Shown here: positions 34,769 to 44,384 of the stretch, in pieces
Layout: each line of letters opens with the position of its first letter
Numbering within the stretch: the stretch's first letter is position 1
Position numbers and translations under genes: made by a program
The notes under the pieces: generated by a model
The model's input: only the letters and a program-made list of their open reading frames with translations
Told to the model about the DNA's origin: nothing
Database searches by the model: none
Assembly (NCBI GenBank): GCA_038121105.1
Contig: JAYONB010000011.1
Location: 46,038-110,037, forward strand
Direction: 5' to 3'
Source: CALJDF01 sp038121105
GTDB lineage: Bacteria > Pseudomonadota > Alphaproteobacteria > SHVP01
Length of the DNA: 64,000 nucleotides

Positions 34769-35011
34769 TTAAAGAATTTCGTTGATGCCGACGGTGTCGG
34801 TGATCGTTATGGCAACATGATCATCGACGATCATCACCTCGCCGCGGGCGATAACCCGATCATTGGCGAGGATTAGCGCAGGATCGTTCACCGTTGTGTC
34901 CAATTCGATAACCGCGCCGCGGCCCATCTTGAGAAGTTGATTAATGGGCATGTTGGATCGGCCGAGAACGACCGATAGTTCCACACTGACGTTATTGACG
35001 GCACGCGCCAT
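34769..35011 (-). CDS. fliN: Short FliN-like flagellar motor switch protein
   Basis: 80 residues. The whole protein matches the C-terminal SpoA (surface presentation of antigens) domain of FliN/FliM: VSVELSVVLGRSNMPINQLLKMGRGAVIELD, then ANDRVIARGEVMIVDD and ITDTVGINEIL. FliN forms the base of the flagellar C-ring and sets rotation direction. It lacks the N-terminal extension of enterobacterial FliN (about 137 residues), as do short alphaproteobacterial forms. It is not next to other flagellar genes here, but beside the divergent lipB. A candidate CtrA box lies upstream (35069-35083), which would tie it to cell-cycle and motility control. Confidence 0.8.
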   Translation of the reverse strand: MARAVNNVSVELSVVLGRSNMPINQLLKMGRGAVIELDTTVNDPALILANDRVIARGEVMIVDDHVAITITDTVGINEIL

Positions 35012-35068
35012 AATTCAATCCTGGCCAAAGGCCTGTTTCCGTATGGACCGACAATTAGATGCTATTCC

Positions 35069-35083
35069 TCAAAGAATGGTTAA
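35069..35083 (-). promoter_or_regulatory. Candidate CtrA-binding site between fliN and lipB
   Basis: The complementary strand reads TTAACCATTCTTTGA, i.e. TTAA-N7-TTGA, one mismatch from the CtrA consensus TTAA-N7-TTAA and containing the typical TTAACCAT half-site. It lies 58 bases before the fliN start. CtrA controls flagellar genes in many alphaproteobacteria, so the location is sensible, but a single near-match is weak evidence. Confidence 0.35.
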
Positions 35084-35108
35084 GAAAGCCCCGTGGTAAG
35101 GTGCCCCG

Positions 35109-35798
35109 ATGACCGATATCGAGTGGCAGATCAGCGAAACGGCGGTCGAATACCCCGATGCCGTGGCAACCATGGAGCGCCGTGTCGCGCAGATTCGCGC
35201 GGACGCCGCCCCGGAACAGGTTTGGCTTCTGGAGCACCCGGCGCTCTATACCGCCGGCACAAGCGCGCGGGCGACCGATTTGCTCGAGGAAAACCGATTT
35301 CCCGTATTCCATGCCGGACGCGGCGGCCAGTACACCTATCACGGGCCTGGCCAACGCATCGCCTATGTCATGTTGGATTTGCGGCGGCGCGACCGTGACG
35401 TGCGGTGCTTCGTGCGCAATCTCGAAGAATGGGTCATTGCCACCCTCGCCGGGTTCGGGGTCGAAGGAAAACGCGAAGACGGCCGCATAGGCGTATGGGT
35501 CGACCGGGGTCAAGGGCGCGGCATCGGCAAAATTGCCGCGGTTGGCGTGCGCATTCGGCATTGGGTGACCTTTCACGGAATCTCGCTCAACGTCGACCCC
35601 GACCTGAGCCACTACGACGGCATCGTGCCCTGTGGTATCGACGATGCGGCTGTGACGTCGCTGCTCGATCTCGGCGTCACCGCGACGATGGCGGAGGTCG
35701 ACGCCGCGCTGAGGTATTGTTTCGACACCATATTTTCGCCCGAGACCGCGGCACCACCCCCGACGGCATTCGACCGGTTCGCGGGCGCCGAGCATTGA
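35109..35798 (+). CDS. lipB: Octanoyl-[acyl carrier protein]:protein N-octanoyltransferase
   Basis: 229 residues. The block GRGGQYTYHGPGQ and the catalytic residues Lys141 (in GIGKIAAVGVRI) and Cys175 (in GIVPCGIDD) are present. LipB transfers octanoyl groups from ACP to lipoyl domains of pyruvate and 2-oxoglutarate dehydrogenases and the glycine cleavage H protein, and LipA then adds sulfur. Its ATG at 35109 follows AAGGTG, and the gene is divergent from fliN (97 bases). It converges on the acylphosphatase gene with nine bases between. Confidence 0.95.
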   Translation: MTDIEWQISETAVEYPDAVATMERRVAQIRADAAPEQVWLLEHPALYTAGTSARATDLLEENRFPVFHAGRGGQYTYHGPGQRIAYVMLDLRRRDRDVRCFVRNLEEWVIATLAGFGVEGKREDGRIGVWVDRGQGRGIGKIAAVGVRIRHWVTFHGISLNVDPDLSHYDGIVPCGIDDAAVTSLLDLGVTATMAEVDAALRYCFDTIFSPETAAPPPTAFDRFAGAEH

Positions 35799-35807
35799 CT
35801 GTATTTC

Positions 35808-36110
35808 CTATACGGTAGGACGTTGCGTGAACCCGCCAGTGACATCTTCCTTGGGCAGGGGCGCGTCGGCGACAACCACCTCTTCCACCCGCGCCGCGGG
35901 CGGTCCTTTACGACAGGCGACGATCATCTCGTCAACGGCCGCCATCGGTCCGTGAAGGAGCGCTTCAACCGAACCGTCTCGTCGGTTTCGGACCCAACCG
36001 GAAAGCCCCAGCGAACGCGCCGTCTTGACCGTCCAACCGCGAAACCACACACCTTGGACGGTGCCGGTGATCTGAATCAGCCTAGTCGTCGCGTCGTTGG
36101 CTTGGCTCAT
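35808..36110 (-). CDS. acyP: Acylphosphatase
   Basis: 100 residues. The two diagnostic sites are GTVQGVWFRGWT (Arg24, phosphate-binding) and GLSGWVRNRRDGSVEA (Asn42, water-orienting). It hydrolyses carboxyl phosphates such as acetyl-phosphate and 1,3-bisphosphoglycerate. Its ATG overlaps the pccA TGA (ATGA at 36107-36110), so it is the last gene of the pccB-pccA-acyP operon. Confidence 0.92.
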   Translation of the reverse strand: MSQANDATTRLIQITGTVQGVWFRGWTVKTARSLGLSGWVRNRRDGSVEALLHGPMAAVDEMIVACRKGPPAARVEEVVVADAPLPKEDVTGGFTQRPTV

Positions 36111-38062
36111 TCGAACTCAAGAATGATCTGATCTACCGCCAAGCTATCTCCAGCTACGGCGTGCAGTTCCTTGACCGTGCCGTCGCGTTCCGCGGTCAGC
36201 ACGTTTTCCATCTTCATGGCGTCGACAACAGCCAGAGCCGTCCCAGCCTCGACCGCCTGCCCCACTTCGACGTTGATCGACACCACCATTCCCGGCATTG
36301 GCGAAAGGAGGTACTTGCTCATATCGGGTGGTTCTTTGACCGGCATCAGGCTCATCAGCGCCGCGACCCTCTCGCTGCGCAGGACGACCGGGACAGAAAC
36401 CGGCCCCAGCGTGAGGCGAACGCCCTCACTCAGCGTGTCGATTTGCGCTACCACCGCATCGCCGGCAACCGAACCAGTGAATAGGGCATCGCCCGGCCTC
36501 CAGTCAGATACGACATCGATCTCCCTGCCGTCGACCGTTAGGGCGACGCCGCCCTCGATGCCGACAATCGTCAACGGAAGTTGCGTCGCCTCGACGATCG
36601 CGACCCAGTATCCAGCAGGTCCCGACGCGCCCCGAATCGAGCGCCGAAAATGGGTGAGCGCCCCGATTGCCGCTGCGGTGGCGATCTGACTCTCGCTGGC
36701 CTCGGGCTGGACGTAGCCGTCGGGCCAAGTTTGATCGATGAAGCTGGTGGACAGCGCCCCCTCACGGAACGCGGGACGCTCCACAACATCGCGCAGAAAC
36801 CGCACATTGTGCGCGATGCCGCGAACATAAAACCGATCCAACGCCGTCGCCATTCGAGCGGTGGCCTCGGCCCGGTCCGCGCCGGAAGCGACGAGCTTGG
36901 CAATCATCGGATCGTAGAACCGGGATATTTCGCTGCCCTCTTCAACTCCCGTGTCGACACGTACGCCATCGCGTTCTTCCGGCACGTCATAGCCGGTCAG
37001 CCGTCCGATCGACGGCAGAAAGCCGCGCAACGGATCCTCTGCGTAGATCCGCGACTCGATCGCCCATCCCTTGAGTTGAATGTCGTCTTGCGTGAGCTGG
37101 AGTTTCTCGCCGGCAGCAATCCGGATCATTTGCTCGACGAGATCGAGACCCGTGACGCATTCGGTTACCGGATGTTCGACCTGGAGGCGCGTGTTCATTT
37201 CCAGAAAGAAGAAGTTTCGCTCCGGATCGACGATGAACTCGACGGTGCCGGCAGAGACATAACCGACCGCCCTGGAGAGAGCGACCGCCTGTTCGCCCAT
37301 AGCCCGACGCGTCGTTTCATCGAGAAACGGGCTGGGAGCCTCTTCAATGACCTTTTGGTGCCGCCGCTGAATGGAGCATTCTCGCTCGCCGAGATACAGC
37401 ACGTTCCCGTGCGTATCTGCGAGGACCTGAATTTCGATGTGGCGGGGGTTTTCGACATAGCGCTCGATAAAGACGCGGTCATCCCCAAACGACGACTTAG
37501 CCTCGCTCACGGCGCGCTCGAAGCCTTCGCGCACTGAGTCGTCATCGCGGGCGATGCGCATCCCCTTGCCGCCTCCGCCGGCGGACGCCTTGATCATGAC
37601 GGGATACCCAACATCGCGCGCTATCTTTACCGCAGCCTCGCCATCTGGCACCTCGCCCAGGAAACCCGGTACCGTCGACACATCCGCTTTGTCGGCCAGT
37701 TTTTTCGATTCGATCTTGTCGCCCATCGCGGCAATTGCATCGGCTTTGGGTCCAATAAAAGTGACGCCCTCTTTGTCCAACGCATTCACGAAATCGGCGT
37801 TTTCAGAAAGGAAGCCATAGCCCGGATGGACTGCATCGGCGCCGGTTTCCTTGATTGCTGCGAGAATGGCGTCGACGACCAGGTAGCTCTCTGCCGCCGG
37901 TGCCGGACCGATCCGGATTGCCTCATCGGCCAATTGAGTATGGGGGGTGCCGACATCGGCGTCGGAATACACCGCGACGGTCGCTATCCCCATCCGCCGA
38001 GCCGATCGAATAACCCGACACGCAATTTCACCGCGGTTGGCGACAAGTATTTTCTTCAACAT
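36107..38062 (-). CDS. pccA: Propionyl-CoA carboxylase, biotin-containing alpha subunit
   Basis: 651 residues: biotin carboxylase domain (MLKKILVANRGEIACRV), ATP-grasp with GGGGKGMRIA and EMNTRLQVEHPVTE, a linker domain, and a C-terminal biotinyl domain with DAMKMENVL; the biotin lysine is about residue 617. With PccB it makes methylmalonyl-CoA from propionyl-CoA produced by odd-chain fatty acids, valine, isoleucine or methionine. It is a clear paralogue of mccA (11715-13682). PCC is preferred because the partner gene is PCC-type. No methylmalonyl-CoA mutase is in the window. Confidence 0.94.
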   Translation of the reverse strand: MLKKILVANRGEIACRVIRSARRMGIATVAVYSDADVGTPHTQLADEAIRIGPAPAAESYLVVDAILAAIKETGADAVHPGYGFLSENADFVNALDKEGVTFIGPKADAIAAMGDKIESKKLADKADVSTVPGFLGEVPDGEAAVKIARDVGYPVMIKASAGGGGKGMRIARDDDSVREGFERAVSEAKSSFGDDRVFIERYVENPRHIEIQVLADTHGNVLYLGERECSIQRRHQKVIEEAPSPFLDETTRRAMGEQAVALSRAVGYVSAGTVEFIVDPERNFFFLEMNTRLQVEHPVTECVTGLDLVEQMIRIAAGEKLQLTQDDIQLKGWAIESRIYAEDPLRGFLPSIGRLTGYDVPEERDGVRVDTGVEEGSEISRFYDPMIAKLVASGADRAEATARMATALDRFYVRGIAHNVRFLRDVVERPAFREGALSTSFIDQTWPDGYVQPEASESQIATAAAIGALTHFRRSIRGASGPAGYWVAIVEATQLPLTIVGIEGGVALTVDGREIDVVSDWRPGDALFTGSVAGDAVVAQIDTLSEGVRLTLGPVSVPVVLRSERVAALMSLMPVKEPPDMSKYLLSPMPGMVVSINVEVGQAVEAGTALAVVDAMKMENVLTAERDGTVKELHAVAGDSLAVDQIILEFE

Positions 38063-38124
38063 GAAAAACCGTTTCTTTTCAGTACTTTATAGACTTTCGT
38101 CGGTTGCCTCGACCGCTTCGAAAT

Positions 38125-39657
38125 CTATAGCGGAATGTTGTCGTGCTTCTTCCAGGGGTTCTCGAGTTCTTTCGTCCTGAGCATGTCGAGCGCACGCGCG
38201 ATCCGGAGACGCGAGTTGTGCGGCATGATCACGTCATCGAGAAACCCTCGGTGAGATGCAATTAACGGGTTGGCAAAACGCGTCCGGTACTCCCCGGTCA
38301 GCTCGTCGACCTTGTCCGCGTCGCCCGCTTGGTCGCGAAAGATGATTTCGACCGCACCCTTCGGACCCATCACCGCGATTTCGGCTGTCGGCCAGGCATA
38401 GTTTATGTCGCCGCGCAGGTGTTTCGACGCCATAACATCGTAGGCGCCACCGTAGGCTTTGCGAGTGATGCAGGTGACCTTGGGAACGGTAGCTTCGCCG
38501 TAGGCAAAGAGCAGCTTGGCCCCGTGTTTGATGATCCCGCCGTATTCTTGATCCGTCCCAGGAAGAAAGCCCGGGACATCGACGAACGTCACGATAGGAA
38601 TGTTGAAGCAGTCGCAAAACCGGACGAAGCGTGCCCCTTTGCGTGACGAGTTGATATCCAGACAACCGGCGAGAACCATGGGCTGGTTGGCCACGACCCC
38701 AACGGTCTGACCGCCAATGCGGCCAAACCCAACGACAATATTGCGCGCGAAATCCGACTGGATTTCGAAGAAGTCCCGCTCGTCGACAACCTTTTCGATG
38801 AGTTCCTTGATGTCGTATGGCTTCGACGGATCGGTCGGCACGAGAGTATCCAACGACATCTCGACACGATCGATGGGATCGTCTGTCTCACGGATCGGCG
38901 GGTCTTCGCGGTTCGACAGCGGCAAGAAATCGTAAATCCGGCGCGTCTGTATCAGCGTCTCGATGTCGTTCTCAAGCGCCAGATCGGCCACCGAGGATTT
39001 TGTGGTATGCGTCACCGCGCCGCCGAGTTGCTCCTGAGTCACCACTTCATGCGTCACGGTTTTCACGACATCGGGCCCCGTGACGAACATGTAGGACGTG
39101 TCTTTGACCATAAAAATAAAATCGGTCATCGCCGGCGCGTACACGGCACCGCCGGCGCAGGGTCCCATGATCACGGAAATCTGTGGGACTACGCCGGATG
39201 CGAGAATAGTTTTCTGAAAGACGTCGGCGTAGCCGCCAAGCGAGGCAACGCCTTCTTGGATGCGCGCACCTCCCGAATCATTCAGGCCGATAACCGGCGC
39301 ACCGACCTTCATCGCCTGGTCCATGATCTTGCAGATCTTCTCGGCGTGCGTTTCCGAAAGAGATCCACCGAAAACGGTGAAATCCTGGCTGAACACAAAG
39401 ACCAAGCGGCCGTTTATCTTGCCGTAGCCGATGACCACGCCGTCTCCCGGCACCTTTTGATCGGCCATGCCGAATTCGGTTTCGCGATGTTCGACGAACA
39501 TGTCGAACTCTTCGAACGTGCCCTCATCCAGCAACACCTCGAGGCGTTCGCGCGCGGTGAGCTTGCCCTTTGCGTGTTGCGCTTTGATTCGGCGCTCGCC
39601 ACCGCCTAGCCTAGCCGCCTCCCTCTTGGCTTCGAGTTGCCGGATGATGTCGTGCAT
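38125..39657 (-). CDS. pccB: Propionyl-CoA carboxylase, carboxyltransferase beta subunit
   Basis: 510 residues, the usual PccB length. The N-half has IGLNDSGGARIQEGV and GPCAGGAVYAPAMTDF; the C-half has FVDVPGFLPGTDQEYGGIIKHGAKLL and KAYGGAYDVM. The DSGGARIQEG block separates it from the MCC beta subunit here. It carries out carboxyl transfer from biotin to propionyl-CoA. The ATG at 39657 fits the family start (MHDIIRQLEAKREAARLGGG). A 62-base gap separates it from pccA, and 84 bases separate it from atp12. Confidence 0.95.
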   Translation of the reverse strand: MHDIIRQLEAKREAARLGGGERRIKAQHAKGKLTARERLEVLLDEGTFEEFDMFVEHRETEFGMADQKVPGDGVVIGYGKINGRLVFVFSQDFTVFGGSLSETHAEKICKIMDQAMKVGAPVIGLNDSGGARIQEGVASLGGYADVFQKTILASGVVPQISVIMGPCAGGAVYAPAMTDFIFMVKDTSYMFVTGPDVVKTVTHEVVTQEQLGGAVTHTTKSSVADLALENDIETLIQTRRIYDFLPLSNREDPPIRETDDPIDRVEMSLDTLVPTDPSKPYDIKELIEKVVDERDFFEIQSDFARNIVVGFGRIGGQTVGVVANQPMVLAGCLDINSSRKGARFVRFCDCFNIPIVTFVDVPGFLPGTDQEYGGIIKHGAKLLFAYGEATVPKVTCITRKAYGGAYDVMASKHLRGDINYAWPTAEIAVMGPKGAVEIIFRDQAGDADKVDELTGEYRTRFANPLIASHRGFLDDVIMPHNSRLRIARALDMLRTKELENPWKKHDNIPL

Positions 39658-39741
39658 GAAAACCCCAGAACGCTATTTGTGCCCGGCATCATAACCGCCC
39701 GGTTCAGATCCGGCACCACGTAAGGGCAATCCGCTCGGGGA

Positions 39742-40440
39742 TTATTCGGCGCGCACCAGTGACAGAAATAGTGCCGAGGCCTCTAGGTCGGCTCTCGCGC
39801 GGGCGGCCTCCATGGCGGCCTCGGGGTCTTCGCCCCACTGGCTGGCTTGAAAGTCGTGGTCGATCCTACCGACTTTCCAGGCACCCGACGCATCGAGACG
39901 CCCGGCGCTGACCGCCAGGCCGATCACGAGGGAGCCGCTGATGCTGACCAGCGTGTGCAGTGCCGCCAGGGCGAACGAATCATGTGCCGCAACCGCAGCC
40001 CTGAGCGCCGCAAGACTTTCGGGCGGCTGCTGAACGGGCATGATCCCCGCCGCCACCTCTAACCGCGCCCCGTAGGTTTCTTCGGCCCAATCCAGCAAGG
40101 GCTGCCAGGCGGCGGCTTGTTTAGCGACCAGCGTTTGCGGGGCTTCGGCCCAGTAGCAGGTCAGGTCTGTTTCGGCGTATCGGGCAATCTCTTCGACGAC
40201 GTGATCGAAACTTCGGCGAACGCCGTCGATCGCCGTGTAGGCATGCCGGGTGAGCGGCATGGTCGTTTTATCGATCTCCTCAGCCTGCGCGGCCCACTCC
40301 GACGCGACGGCCACTGCGAGTGCCGACGACGGCAGCCTCAGCGGGTTCTTGGCTGGGGTCAGCATGGCTCGACCGTCGAGTCGAATGGTAAAGCCGTCGT
40401 CACGCGGCGCGACGGCGGCTTTTTCATAAAAGCGCTTCAT
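39742..40440 (-). CDS. ATP12 family F1-ATPase assembly chaperone
   Basis: 232 residues. Family blocks are visible: MKRFYEKAAVA with DGRAMLTPAKNPLRLP at the N-terminus, WAAQAEEIDKTTMPLTRHAYTAID in the middle, and the C-terminal helices around LHTLVSISGSLVIGLAV. The mitochondrial homologue binds the F1 alpha subunit until it joins beta. Found in alphaproteobacteria and mitochondria, this supports the class assignment. Its ATG overlaps the asmA stop (ATGA, 40437-40440) and it ends the long rarA-to-atp12 chain. Confidence 0.9.
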   Translation of the reverse strand: MKRFYEKAAVAPRDDGFTIRLDGRAMLTPAKNPLRLPSSALAVAVASEWAAQAEEIDKTTMPLTRHAYTAIDGVRRSFDHVVEEIARYAETDLTCYWAEAPQTLVAKQAAAWQPLLDWAEETYGARLEVAAGIMPVQQPPESLAALRAAVAAHDSFALAALHTLVSISGSLVIGLAVSAGRLDASGAWKVGRIDHDFQASQWGEDPEAAMEAARARADLEASALFLSLVRAE

Positions 40441-43400
40441 TCGGGATCGCTACCGAGAAGGCGGCCGATGCCTCGTCCCACGCCACGAATGACGCCTTCG
40501 ACCGGACCCGTCGGTTGGGTCTCCCCCGACTCGGCTTTCTCAATGGCGACAAGACAGGGGTTCTTGTCGGCCGTCACGCCTTCAATCACCGGCACCAACA
40601 GCACAAGCGGATTCACGAAGATGCCCAACGTCGTTACCACTTTTTTCGCCGTCCCGCCGGCGGTCGGCAGCGCCGTCGGTGCGTGGAGCGGACCGGTCAC
40701 GGAAATCGGTACTGCGAGATCAAGAAGGCGCACCTCTTTGGGTCGTGGTGTAAGCGTCAGGTCCAACGTTTCTTCGCCAAGGTCGATCGTGCCCTTACCC
40801 GCAATACTGAGGAACTCGGCATCCAAGAGCATCGCCCGCGACGTTGCGATGCCCTCGTCAATGTCTAAACGGGTGACGAAACAATTGATGTTCGTCCGGT
40901 CGCCGGCCTCCTTCGCCCATGGCGTTAGCTGCCGCAACAATCCTTGGTCGATAAACCGAAATCCCTTTTGCCGAACGAACCCCTTTCCCCCGGTCACACT
41001 CACCACGCCCGTCGCCGTCGATGCGATTTCGTGGGGCGATAGCCCGCTTCCTTGCAACTGGATATCCATCTCAATAGGTATACTGACGCGGCGCGCCAGG
41101 TCGCCGGACCCGGTCATCTCTGCCGCAAGACGGCTTGCGTCGATCGGCCCACCCGTGATCGAGGCCGACATGGCCGGCTTATCCCCACGTAGGTCAATGC
41201 GCGCCTGCCCCGTTAGGGGCCGCCCCTCCACGGTTGCCGCCAACCGCTCAAGCACCAGAAGGCCGTCCCCACCCGAAAATGCGATATCGAGGTTCTTGCC
41301 GGAAATGCTGCGCCCAGAGAACGAGTCGACCGCAATCCCGATATCCAATTCAAGACCCCGCAGCGCCGCAAAATCCAAAGGGGTCGTCGAGAACACGGGG
41401 CCTTCGGCAGGGGTCGACGGCGGCGGCGTACTTGTCGGTTCTTGACCCGGATCCGCGTCATCGACACGGATAAAATCGGCCAAGGCAAATGTTTGCGACT
41501 TGATCCGGCCGGCAATACGGCGATCTACCTCGCTCATGGACACGGAGAGCTCTCCGGTGAGATCGGAGCCACCGACCGCAATGTCGAGATTGGTCACGTC
41601 GATCGACTTTTCGCTTGTTTCAAATGCCCCGCGCACCTGCCAAGGCCCGTCGGGATCGAGTGCCAAGCCAGCGACATAAGCCGCTTCGCGAACGATCAGC
41701 CCTTCGGCATCGACGGAGAAACGTAGGTCTCGCGGGCGACCGCGCTCTGGCGCCGTACCCACGATCTTGACCCAAGAGGAAGCTGTCTCCAGCGCCAAAT
41801 CGAGCGCCACCGGTTGCATCAATCGCAACTCCGCCAAAGGCGCGAGAGTTCCTTTAACCTCCAGCGCCTCGCCACCGAGCATGCCTTTTGATTCGAGGGT
41901 TACCGGCTGTCCCTCGCCGGTCGTCGCTACACGAAGAGTGTCAAGCGTAATCGGGTCGTGAACCAACCCATCGCTGGACTTGAAGGCAAGGCGAAAGTCC
42001 CGCGCCACAATTTCGCCCTTCAGGGCGTCAACGAGTTCGAGAAGAGTGCGCCCGACGCTCGAAACATCCGCATCAATCGTCAGGTCCCCGACGTTGACAC
42101 GATCGGCAAAGTTCGACGCCGCGAGCAGCGCCATGACATCGACCCCGTTGATCTCGCCAGTTGTCGATACGGCAAGCCCCCCCGAGGTTTGCCGGGCACT
42201 TCCGGAGACCGCAATACCCCTGCCGTCGAGATTTGCGGCGAAGCGTTCGACGTGGATCGCATCGGCGTCGGTTTTGATAGCGACCGAAACATCGTCGAAT
42301 TGGAAGGCCGACAACGCTACGGCATCGGCGGTGATGTTGATTTCCGAATCGATTGACAAGAACGGTGAAACATCGAGCGGCGTATTATTCGGCACCGCCG
42401 GGGAAACCGGATCGGGAGACGGCGTCACGCCCTCAGGTTCAGCACTCAGGGCTGTAAGATCGATAAACTCGGCACGAAAATCCGCGACCGCCGCAAGCCG
42501 ATCGGCCGCGAACGACAGCGACACCTCGCCCTGCAAATCGCTATCGCCGACACGAATGATTGCATCTCGTAGGCCGGCGGTCGTTTCATCGAAAGAAACA
42601 ACTCCCTGGACATCATAGGGACCGACCGGCGGGAGGCTTGATCCGATCATTTGGGATAGATCGGAAAGCCGCGAGCCGCGAATGGCGACGCGAAGGCTCA
42701 AACCGTCGACCATCGCGGCGCGCATATCGGTTTGAATTTCAGCTGTCGCGCCGGCGCCGCTAACCGTAAATTCGAACGTATAAGGCTCGCCAGGCTGGTA
42801 GGCGGAAAGCGGATCGAGCCGACCATCGATCGTTATCGTTTGGCCGCGAATACCGCCCTCGGCGGTCACGTCGATCGGCAGATCACGACCGCCAAATCGC
42901 GCCGTTGCAGCCTCTAGAACCAGCGTGGCGGCGTCGTCAAACGCCACCGATATATCCGCCAGTCGGATCGATGCAGTGATGTTGTCGACAAAGTTTCGGG
43001 TAGTTTGGCCGCGGGTGTTGAGTTCGAGACTTGCCCCGGCCCGTTGCGTCGAAGTCCCGGGAATATTGAATGTTTTCAATACCCTAGAGACTTCCAACCC
43101 ACTAACTTGCGTGTTGAGAAAAAGGGCTGCCTGATCCGTCCTGGCGTCCAGCTGGCCCGAGGCCGAGAAGGCCCCTGAATCGGTGGTCGCACTTAGCTTC
43201 TCGATCGTCGCTAGGCCACCGGCGCTCTTAACGCCAAGGGCGAGGTTATTGAACTGCAGCCCAAACGCTTCCGCTGTCGTCACCTCGATCGAGATGTCAG
43301 CGTCGAAAACCTGCAACGCCCCAAACGGTAGGGGCGTATCCGTTAAGATCGGGCCCTTGCTCGATGCAGAATCGTTCTCATCGGCTGGCACCCCCTCACC

Positions 43401-44384
43401 GGCGACTTGCGAAACCTCAAGGCGCGGTGATCGAAGCTGCGCCGATAGATGTGGACGAGCGCCAGTGAGGTCGAGGATCGCCTGTCCCGTCACCTGGGTT
43501 GGCCCCACGGAAATAGCGATATTTTGCAACGCGAGAGCGTCGACCGAACCATTGAGCTGCGCAGCAAACGTGAAGGGTGCGTTCATCGACAACGGCGCGC
43601 CGACGATGCCCGATAGGGCTGCAATCGAAGTGCCCTGCGCCGAGAGCGCCAGGTCGAGCGCTGGTTCCCCACCAGGATCACGGATGGCACCTTTGACCTG
43701 GAGGGTACTCGTTCCAGCCTCGACGGTCAGGTCGACGGGAAAGGGCTCGGCGTCGGTAAACGCTAGAAGGCCACCAACACGGGCGCTGGCCGACACTCGC
43801 TCGCCGTTTCGGATCATTGTCAGGTCGATCCGAGTTTCCGCAGGCCCAGCCGGCCGGACGGTGAGGCTCGAGATATCAAGTACTTGGTCACCTGAGTCGT
43901 CGCGGCGTACAACCGAAATATCGGCAATTCGAATGAGATCGGGCAACGACACCTCGGCCGAGTCGTCCGATTCTGCCGTACTTTCAGGGGGCGTGAACGC
44001 GAGCGAGGCGGTTTGCTCGGCTCCTTCCTCTACCAGCACCCGCACACCGCTGGCTTGGATTTGCCGCACGTCAACGGTCCCGCTCAGCAACGGCAGCCAC
44101 GCAACCTGGGCCGACGCGACATCAATGGTCACGACGTCCGGCTCCGAGCCGCCGGTCACGTTGGATAGGTGAACACCCGTCGCCGTCGCGCGCGGGCGCG
44201 GGAAGAGCGAGAGCTCGATATCGCCGTCAATGGTGAGTTGCCGGCCCGTCGCTTCGAATGCAGCCTCGGCAAGGGTAGGTTTCAAGCTGTTTAGGTCGAA
44301 AAACAGCGAAACCAATCCAGCCCCAATGACGCCGAGGACGAAAAGCGTAAGAACGCCATAGAGGAATAACCGAAGACGCTTCAT
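40437..44384 (-). CDS. Large AsmA family protein
   Basis: 1315 residues. One N-terminal membrane helix (about 5-28, LFLYGVLTLFVLGVIGAGLV) is followed by a long periplasmic part rich in beta-strand patterns; AsmA-type blocks are GRQLTIDGDIELSLFPRPRATATGVHLSNV at the start and a C-terminal AsmA region with GKGTIDLGEETLDLTLTPRPKEV. Repeated phrases (FDDVSVAIKT, FNNLALGVKS, VGGSDLTGELSVSMS) show an internally repetitive beta-rich build. AsmA-like and YhdP-like proteins are thought to transport phospholipids or control outer membrane assembly. Both ends overlap neighbours by 4 bases (gph and atp12), so it is expressed within the same operon. Confidence 0.9.
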   Translation of the reverse strand: MKRLRLFLYGVLTLFVLGVIGAGLVSLFFDLNSLKPTLAEAAFEATGRQLTIDGDIELSLFPRPRATATGVHLSNVTGGSEPDVVTIDVASAQVAWLPLLSGTVDVRQIQASGVRVLVEEGAEQTASLAFTPPESTAESDDSAEVSLPDLIRIADISVVRRDDSGDQVLDISSLTVRPAGPAETRIDLTMIRNGERVSASARVGGLLAFTDAEPFPVDLTVEAGTSTLQVKGAIRDPGGEPALDLALSAQGTSIAALSGIVGAPLSMNAPFTFAAQLNGSVDALALQNIAISVGPTQVTGQAILDLTGARPHLSAQLRSPRLEVSQVAGEGVPADENDSASSKGPILTDTPLPFGALQVFDADISIEVTTAEAFGLQFNNLALGVKSAGGLATIEKLSATTDSGAFSASGQLDARTDQAALFLNTQVSGLEVSRVLKTFNIPGTSTQRAGASLELNTRGQTTRNFVDNITASIRLADISVAFDDAATLVLEAATARFGGRDLPIDVTAEGGIRGQTITIDGRLDPLSAYQPGEPYTFEFTVSGAGATAEIQTDMRAAMVDGLSLRVAIRGSRLSDLSQMIGSSLPPVGPYDVQGVVSFDETTAGLRDAIIRVGDSDLQGEVSLSFAADRLAAVADFRAEFIDLTALSAEPEGVTPSPDPVSPAVPNNTPLDVSPFLSIDSEINITADAVALSAFQFDDVSVAIKTDADAIHVERFAANLDGRGIAVSGSARQTSGGLAVSTTGEINGVDVMALLAASNFADRVNVGDLTIDADVSSVGRTLLELVDALKGEIVARDFRLAFKSSDGLVHDPITLDTLRVATTGEGQPVTLESKGMLGGEALEVKGTLAPLAELRLMQPVALDLALETASSWVKIVGTAPERGRPRDLRFSVDAEGLIVREAAYVAGLALDPDGPWQVRGAFETSEKSIDVTNLDIAVGGSDLTGELSVSMSEVDRRIAGRIKSQTFALADFIRVDDADPGQEPTSTPPPSTPAEGPVFSTTPLDFAALRGLELDIGIAVDSFSGRSISGKNLDIAFSGGDGLLVLERLAATVEGRPLTGQARIDLRGDKPAMSASITGGPIDASRLAAEMTGSGDLARRVSIPIEMDIQLQGSGLSPHEIASTATGVVSVTGGKGFVRQKGFRFIDQGLLRQLTPWAKEAGDRTNINCFVTRLDIDEGIATSRAMLLDAEFLSIAGKGTIDLGEETLDLTLTPRPKEVRLLDLAVPISVTGPLHAPTALPTAGGTAKKVVTTLGIFVNPLVLLVPVIEGVTADKNPCLVAIEKAESGETQPTGPVEGVIRGVGRGIGRLLGSDPE

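Noticed and set aside
40117..41445. Long open frame antisense to atp12/asmA
   Set aside because: Composition is typical of antisense frames (Arg/Ser/Pro-rich) and it spans two real genes.
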